A stretch of 64,000 nt of DNA from DATHTS01 sp041940425 (GTDB taxonomy: Bacteria; Acidobacteriota; Blastocatellia; Pyrinomonadales; Pyrinomonadaceae): positions 1-64,000 of the forward strand of contig JBGTSF010000014.1 in assembly GCA_041940425.1 (NCBI GenBank), in the 5' to 3' direction. The translations under genes and the position numbers were made by a program. Positions within the stretch are counted from its first letter, which is position 1. Each line of letters begins with the position of its first letter. The notes beneath the pieces were generated by a model. The model saw only the letters and a program-made list of their open reading frames with translations. It had not been told where the DNA came from and searched no databases. This document shows positions 61,001 to 64,000 of this stretch, in pieces.

Positions 61001-61670
61001 CGTCGGCGCGCGTGATCTTGTATTCGATCTTGTAATCATCGCGTTCGGCAATCGCTTTTTCGATCGCTTTTCGAACACGCGAACGGTCGTCCGAATGAAT
61101 CATCGAAAGAAATTTTTCAAACGAAAAATCCGCGTCCGGCGGAAGACCAAAATTTGCCAGACACCTTTCCGAAGAAAACATCTTTCCGGTCAGCGGATAG
61201 TATTCGTATGAACCGAGCTGACCGGCGGCGAGCGTGAATTTCAGACGCATCTCGCTCTCGCGCAGAATATCTTCGGTCATTTTCCGTTCGGTAACGTCCT
61301 CGACACGGTGAATGATATGAGAAACTTGTCCGTCCGCGGCAAATCCGGGAAAGGTAACGAGCCGCCGGTATTTTTCCGTAAAACCGTCGCCCGCCGGCTG
61401 GCTGATGTCGTATTTGACCAGCGGAAGTTCGTCCGGTTCGCCCGTCGCAAAAACCTTTTCAAAGGAAGACCGCACCCTCGCGGCATCTGGATCATGGGGA
61501 AAAACGTCAAAAAAATAACGTCCCGTCAAATCTTCGCGTTCGACGAGCATCGCCCGCAAATATTCGTCCGTCACGGCAACAATCTTCAAATCCCGGTTCA
61601 AAACGGCGTAAAGTCCCGGGACGGTTTCAAAAAGGCGGTGAAAATCGATTGAATACGAGGTTTCTGACAT
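58008..61670 (-). CDS. Hybrid sensor histidine kinase with multiple PAS, GAF and receiver domains
   Basis: 1220 residues, soluble by sequence (no membrane helix). Sensor part: five PAS domains at roughly 10-130, 140-258, 265-388, 560-685 and 690-820, with a GAF domain at about 404-555. Then HisKA with the phosphorylated His near 846 (ATLSHELRTPLSS), HATPase_c (NLLSNSIKFTPK, GLGLGLAIVRHLVELHGG) and a C-terminal receiver with Asp near 1145 (ILISDIGMPERDGYEL). No separate response regulator gene lies next to it. Signal unknown; PAS plus GAF suggests redox, light or small-molecule sensing. Confidence 0.95.
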   Translation of the reverse strand: MSETSYSIDFHRLFETVPGLYAVLNRDLKIVAVTDEYLRAMLVEREDLTGRYFFDVFPHDPDAARVRSSFEKVFATGEPDELPLVKYDISQPAGDGFTEKYRRLVTFPGFAADGQVSHIIHRVEDVTERKMTEDILRESEMRLKFTLAAGQLGSYEYYPLTGKMFSSERCLANFGLPPDADFSFEKFLSMIHSDDRSRVRKAIEKAIAERDDYKIEYKITRADGNQAWIYASGRCLYDNDGNPLVMNGVTLDITSRRQSEEDLRESQQRLALALQAGRAGTFEWDIKKNVNIWSPELEEMYGVPVGTFEGDFDSWAKRVVPEDAAQVVKSIEEALARKDDFFDYEFRAVLPDGTRRWFYGRARFEYDAESQPSKMTGINVDVTNFKKAQAEISERARMASMSGDIGIALNRREDLPQLLKYCTDALVEHLDVAFARIWTLDKSGETLVLEASSGIYTHLDGAHSRIRVGEYKIGKIAEERQPHLTNDVPNDPHISDKDWARSEQMTAFAGYPLVVEERLVGVMCAFSRRTLTETVLQAMSNVANSIANAIERKQTEANLQESDERFQLVTRATNDAIWDWNLQTNDVWWNRAVKTMFGFKSEQVGQTADWWYEHIHPEDRERVVSGIHAVIDNGGENWSDEYRFLCADGSYKYVFDRGLAVHRDGQPVRMLGAMQDVTERKNAEEALRLSQDRLELAIDASQLGLWYCDLPFDVLNWSDLTKEHFWLPADAVVTIDEFYRIIHPDDRERTRLAIEESIAKQTIYDVVYRTVNPDDDRVKYIRAIGRGFYDEKGAPYRFDGVTLDITENKLIESEREQLLWSEKTARAEAEQANRMKDEFLATLSHELRTPLSSILGWSRLLKDGKIPIEQTSRAIETIERNAKAQSQLIEDILDVSRITSGKLRLDVRPVELDNVIEMAIESVRPAAEAKNIRLQKIIDSNAIVSGDPDRLQQIIWNLLSNSIKFTPKDGRVRIKLERINSHVEITVEDNGIGIDAETLPYIFERFRQSDSSTTRKYGGLGLGLAIVRHLVELHGGSVDAKSDGIGKGAVFTVALPITVIQSKEMSFTKEIPSERIYPAGGGDVFIRCPEEVKNLRILVVDDEPDTRTMLEYIFTNCGAAVGSAASAEEALEIFKSNKFDILISDIGMPERDGYELIKQIRRLAPEHGGRIPAVALTAYARIEDRLRILSSGFQMHVTKPIEPAELLTVVASLANRDNHK

Positions 61671-61841
61671 ATATAAAGATTATGTTTCGACAAAGAAAAA
61701 TTGCAAATAAAATTTTGCGCTTACAAGAGTTTGTTTCGTCAGTCCGCATTAAAACGCATTTTGCGGATGAACAATCCGAATTTTTCGACGTATAATTTTT
61801 CTAACCGTTTCAAATTTTATCAAAAGGAGAGTCGTCTGAAA

Positions 61842-62444
61842 ATGTTTTGCCCGGGATGCGGTTCGGAAGAAAATAATTTCAATCAATTTTGCCGCGCGTG
61901 CGGAACCGATCTGCGTCCAGTGCGCGCCGCGCTCGAACGACCGGACACGATCACGGCTTCGGCTGTCTCGGCGCGCGACGAGATCGGTCGCGCCGTCGCC
62001 GCCAGGATACGCGAAACCCGTTCGGCAAAAGAACTAGCCAAGGTCACGGAAGAAGTTCTGCCGGAAATCGAAAAATTTCTCGAATCGCCCGCCGAAAAAC
62101 GTCTGCGCCGGATGCGAGCCGGAACAATTCTCTCGTCAATCGGACTAGGCACGGCACTGGGCATCTCGGTTGTCGCCGTTATTTTGAGGGAAGAAGATAT
62201 GTTCTTTCTCGCCGCACTGGGAGTCGTAACTTTTTTTCTCGGTCTCGGCTTTATACTCAACGCATTGCTTTTCACACTGCCGCGAAAAAGCCTGCCCGAC
62301 AGATCGGACGAAGCCGTCAGCCAGCGCGAACTCGATGCAAATACAAACGAACTCTCCCTGCCCGAATCGAATCAGGTTTTCACATCCGTAACGGAAGAAA
62401 CGACGCGGCAATTGAAGAAAAAAATTCCCGCTTCCCGCCGCTAG
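61842..62444 (+). CDS. Zinc-ribbon membrane protein
   Basis: 200 residues. The N-terminal ribbon CPGCGSEENNFNQFCRACG holds four Cys. A helical acidic stretch follows (residues 40-85), then two membrane segments (about 95-115 and 122-142: ILSSIGLGTALGISVVAVIL and FLAALGVVTFFLGLGFIL), then a charged C-terminus. The ATG at 61842 has an AAAGGAG site. Divergent from the kinase. Function unknown; the ribbon-plus-membrane plan also occurs in the gene at 48662. Confidence 0.85.
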   Translation: MFCPGCGSEENNFNQFCRACGTDLRPVRAALERPDTITASAVSARDEIGRAVAARIRETRSAKELAKVTEEVLPEIEKFLESPAEKRLRRMRAGTILSSIGLGTALGISVVAVILREEDMFFLAALGVVTFFLGLGFILNALLFTLPRKSLPDRSDEAVSQRELDANTNELSLPESNQVFTSVTEETTRQLKKKIPASRR

Positions 62445-62602
62445 TTAAATCGTTTCCGTTAACGGGAATTTACGTTTCGTCAAAAAAATTCCGATCCGGT
62501 CAAATTACTACCCAAACGGGTGGGACAAATTTATTTAAATTGAGTTATACTTCGTGCAAACGTTCTACCAATAAATTCAAAAATTACGGAGAAAACAATC
62601 GA

Positions 62603-63064
62603 ATGAACAAATTTAGTAAAATTTTGGTTCTTAATATGCTTTTCCTGCTTGTCGTCAGCGGATTTACGGGATGCGGTTCAACCGCCGAAAACACAACGGC
62701 TAATACTGCGAAACCGGCGGAAAACAAAAACACGACGGCTTCGGACACCAAGCCGGCGGATGCCAAACCTGCCGCGGACAATACGAAAACCGACGCGGAA
62801 GATAAAAAGACCGAAACGGCTTCGACCGGCGACAGTATCGGCGTTCCCGAATGCGACGACTACATCGCCAAATACGAAGCCTGCGTAAACAAAAACGTCC
62901 CCGAAGCGATGCGCGGAACTTTCAAAACATCATTCGACCAAGCGCGCAAAAGCTGGAAAGAACTCGCCGCCAACCCGCAGACAAAAGCGACTCTGCCCGC
63001 CGCGTGCAAACAGGCGACGGAAGCCGCCAAACAAGCGATGGCTTCGTATAAATGCGATTTCTAA
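62603..63064 (+). CDS. Small lipoprotein with Thr/Lys/Ala-rich linker
   Basis: 153 residues. The signal peptide ends SGFTGCGS (lipobox with Cys). Then come a low-complexity Ala/Thr/Lys/Asp linker (about 27-75) and a helical domain with two Cys pairs: ECDDYIAKYEACVNKNVPEAMRG and AACKQATEAAKQAMASYKC. The ATG at 62603 has a CGGAG upstream. The paired Cys suggest a compact helix bundle, perhaps disulfide-bonded. No family name. Confidence 0.82.
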   Translation: MNKFSKILVLNMLFLLVVSGFTGCGSTAENTTANTAKPAENKNTTASDTKPADAKPAADNTKTDAEDKKTETASTGDSIGVPECDDYIAKYEACVNKNVPEAMRGTFKTSFDQARKSWKELAANPQTKATLPAACKQATEAAKQAMASYKCDF

Positions 63065-63095
63065 ATTTTCTTTGATTTTTCCTGCTTCTCTTCTC

Positions 63096-63130
63096 GAGTC
63101 TGACCTTTCCGGGTTAGACTCTTTTTTTTT
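63096..63130 (+). terminator. Intrinsic terminator after the small lipoprotein gene
   Basis: Stem GAGTCTGACC (63096-63105) with GGTTAGACTC (63112-63121), then a 9-T tract. Confidence 0.9.
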
Positions 63131-63256
63131 GATTTTTCACCAAACCGCGCGGCGGGAAAATGCGTATTAAATTTCGCATTTGAAAGATCGAAAAAAAATC
63201 ACTCTTTTTCGGCTTTACAGCGAATCTTTTTCGTCAATCTATCCGCGTTATAAATT

Positions 63257-64000
63257 ATGAACCGGCAGTTTACAATCGTTCAAAAAAAAATCATCGTCAT
63301 CGCCGCCCTTTTCTTATTCGGCGCGAATCCGCAAATTTTCGCGCAGACCGACCGGACAACGCGCGCCGAAATTTTCGAACAGGTCTGGAGCGTGATCAAC
63401 GAAAAATATTACGATGCCGGATTTAACGGCGTTGACTGGAATCAGGTCGGCGAAAAATACCGCTCGCGGCTCAAAAAAATTTCCGGTGAAAAAGATTTTT
63501 ACGAACTGCTCGACCAAATGGCGGGCGAACTGCGCGATTCGCACACGCGCGTCTATTCGCCCGAACAAAAAGCGGAAAGAAAAAACCGGAAGCGCACGAG
63601 CGTCGGCATCCAGATAAAAGCGATCGAAAACGCCTTCGTGATTTCAAATGTCGCGCCCGATTCCGAAGCCGCGCGTCTCGGTATCAAAGCCGGAATGATA
63701 GTTTTATCGGTCAACAACCAACCGATTAAGAAAGCGATCGCCGATGCGAAAAAAGCGATCGGCGCGTCGTCTTCCGAACGCTCGACCGCGATGCGCCTCT
63801 TTTCAAAATTACTCGCGGGCGAGCCGGAAACATTTTTAAAGATCGGTTTAATTGACGAAAGAAAAAACTCGAAAATTTTTACCTTAAAAAGAATTTCCGC
63901 CTCATCCGCGCCGCAGGTTTCATCAAGGATTCTGCCGTCGGGCATCGCGTATCTTAAATTCGATCAATTCCACGAATCAATCGAAAAAGAAATTTCCGAA
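63257..64000 (+). CDS. S41 family C-terminal processing peptidase, PDZ domain (3' end outside window)
   Basis: 248 residues are seen, open to the end of the window. Residues 1-30 form a signal peptide (IVIAALFLFGANPQIFAQ). A helical N-terminal domain (EIFEQVWSVINEKYYDAGFNGVDW, LRDSHTRVYSPEQ) follows, then a PDZ domain from about 112 (VGIQIKAIENAFVISNVAPDSEAARLGIKAGMIVLSVNN). The catalytic core should lie beyond the window. Such enzymes trim or degrade periplasmic proteins. Confidence 0.93.
   Translation, partial: MNRQFTIVQKKIIVIAALFLFGANPQIFAQTDRTTRAEIFEQVWSVINEKYYDAGFNGVDWNQVGEKYRSRLKKISGEKDFYELLDQMAGELRDSHTRVYSPEQKAERKNRKRTSVGIQIKAIENAFVISNVAPDSEAARLGIKAGMIVLSVNNQPIKKAIADAKKAIGASSSERSTAMRLFSKLLAGEPETFLKIGLIDERKNSKIFTLKRISASSAPQVSSRILPSGIAYLKFDQFHESIEKEISE

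Noticed and set aside
61889..62602. A long frame running into the small lipoprotein gene from upstream
   Set aside because: It covers the zinc-ribbon gene in another phase and has no domain; the lipoprotein starts at 62603 with its own signal peptide.
1..64000. tRNA or rRNA genes
   Set aside because: I looked in the larger gene-free stretches for T-arm and rRNA motifs and saw none; a covariance search was not possible.

Overview
The window looks like a piece of a Gram-negative, diderm bacterial chromosome, most likely Acidobacteriota of the Blastocatellia/Pyrinomonadales type. This placement is inference from gene style and repeat content: a TonB-dependent vitamin B12 receptor, many TPR, YCF48 and PAS proteins, a 33-bp hairpin repeat that reads PPAVAGG when translated, and a wealth of heptamer repeats. 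No rRNA, tRNA, phage or transposase gene was found. Most genes are ordinary chromosomal housekeeping genes on both strands.

Layout. 1-1506 is the 3' part of sppA. 1575-7449 is a leftward block: comF, dksA-like, rlmH, rsfS, nadD, a small hypothetical, obgE, then a 1-kb stretch without protein genes, then rpmA and rplU. The 1-kb stretch holds a promoter- and terminator-bounded structured RNA of about 525 nt (5836-6360) and, beside it, three perfect DnaA-box matches (6448-6491) next to a very AT-rich segment, so it is also a candidate replication origin. 7686-12616 goes rightward: a caspase-like protease, a 1093-residue lipase/M17N-like/CHAT fusion and a DUF1287 protein. 12669-17721 holds a membrane protein, an alpha/beta hydrolase, truB, recX and zinc-ribbon and hypothetical genes. 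17809-25256 is rightward: a TPR protein, era, two paralogous lipoproteins and prmA. 25373-29913 is leftward: a YCF48-repeat protein, ygfZ, a double GNAT and a uracil-DNA glycosylase. 29941-36841 is rightward: hicAB, mrp, two membrane proteins separated by a duplicated mrp tail, a DUF4388 protein, a PBP4-type carboxypeptidase and murJ. 36972-40211 is leftward: a secreted NUC1 nuclease and glgC.

40303-46067 is a B12 uptake locus: a cobalamin riboswitch, btuF, btuC, btuD, a second cobalamin riboswitch and a TonB-dependent receptor. 46147-54064 holds a deacetylase, a VOC protein, proC, a zinc-ribbon protein, a GNAT, an SDR, an inverted-repeat-flanked small gene, a lysine riboswitch followed by lysC, and a VapBC-like pair. 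54110-61670 is leftward: thyA, two MacB-type permeases and a large multi-PAS hybrid histidine kinase. The window ends with a zinc-ribbon membrane protein, a small lipoprotein and the 5' part of an S41 protease.

The most striking feature that ordinary annotation does not explain is a family of short tandem repeats, mostly 7-bp units, at more than twenty loci. Between genes they usually form inverted pairs able to make hairpins. Inside genes (nadD, truB twice, prmA, btuC) they encode extra loop or terminal residues. In both cobalamin riboswitches they occupy the same variable stem. The other leading candidates are the caspase plus lipase-CHAT pair, which resembles a conflict or regulated-death module, and the unidentified 525-nt RNA.
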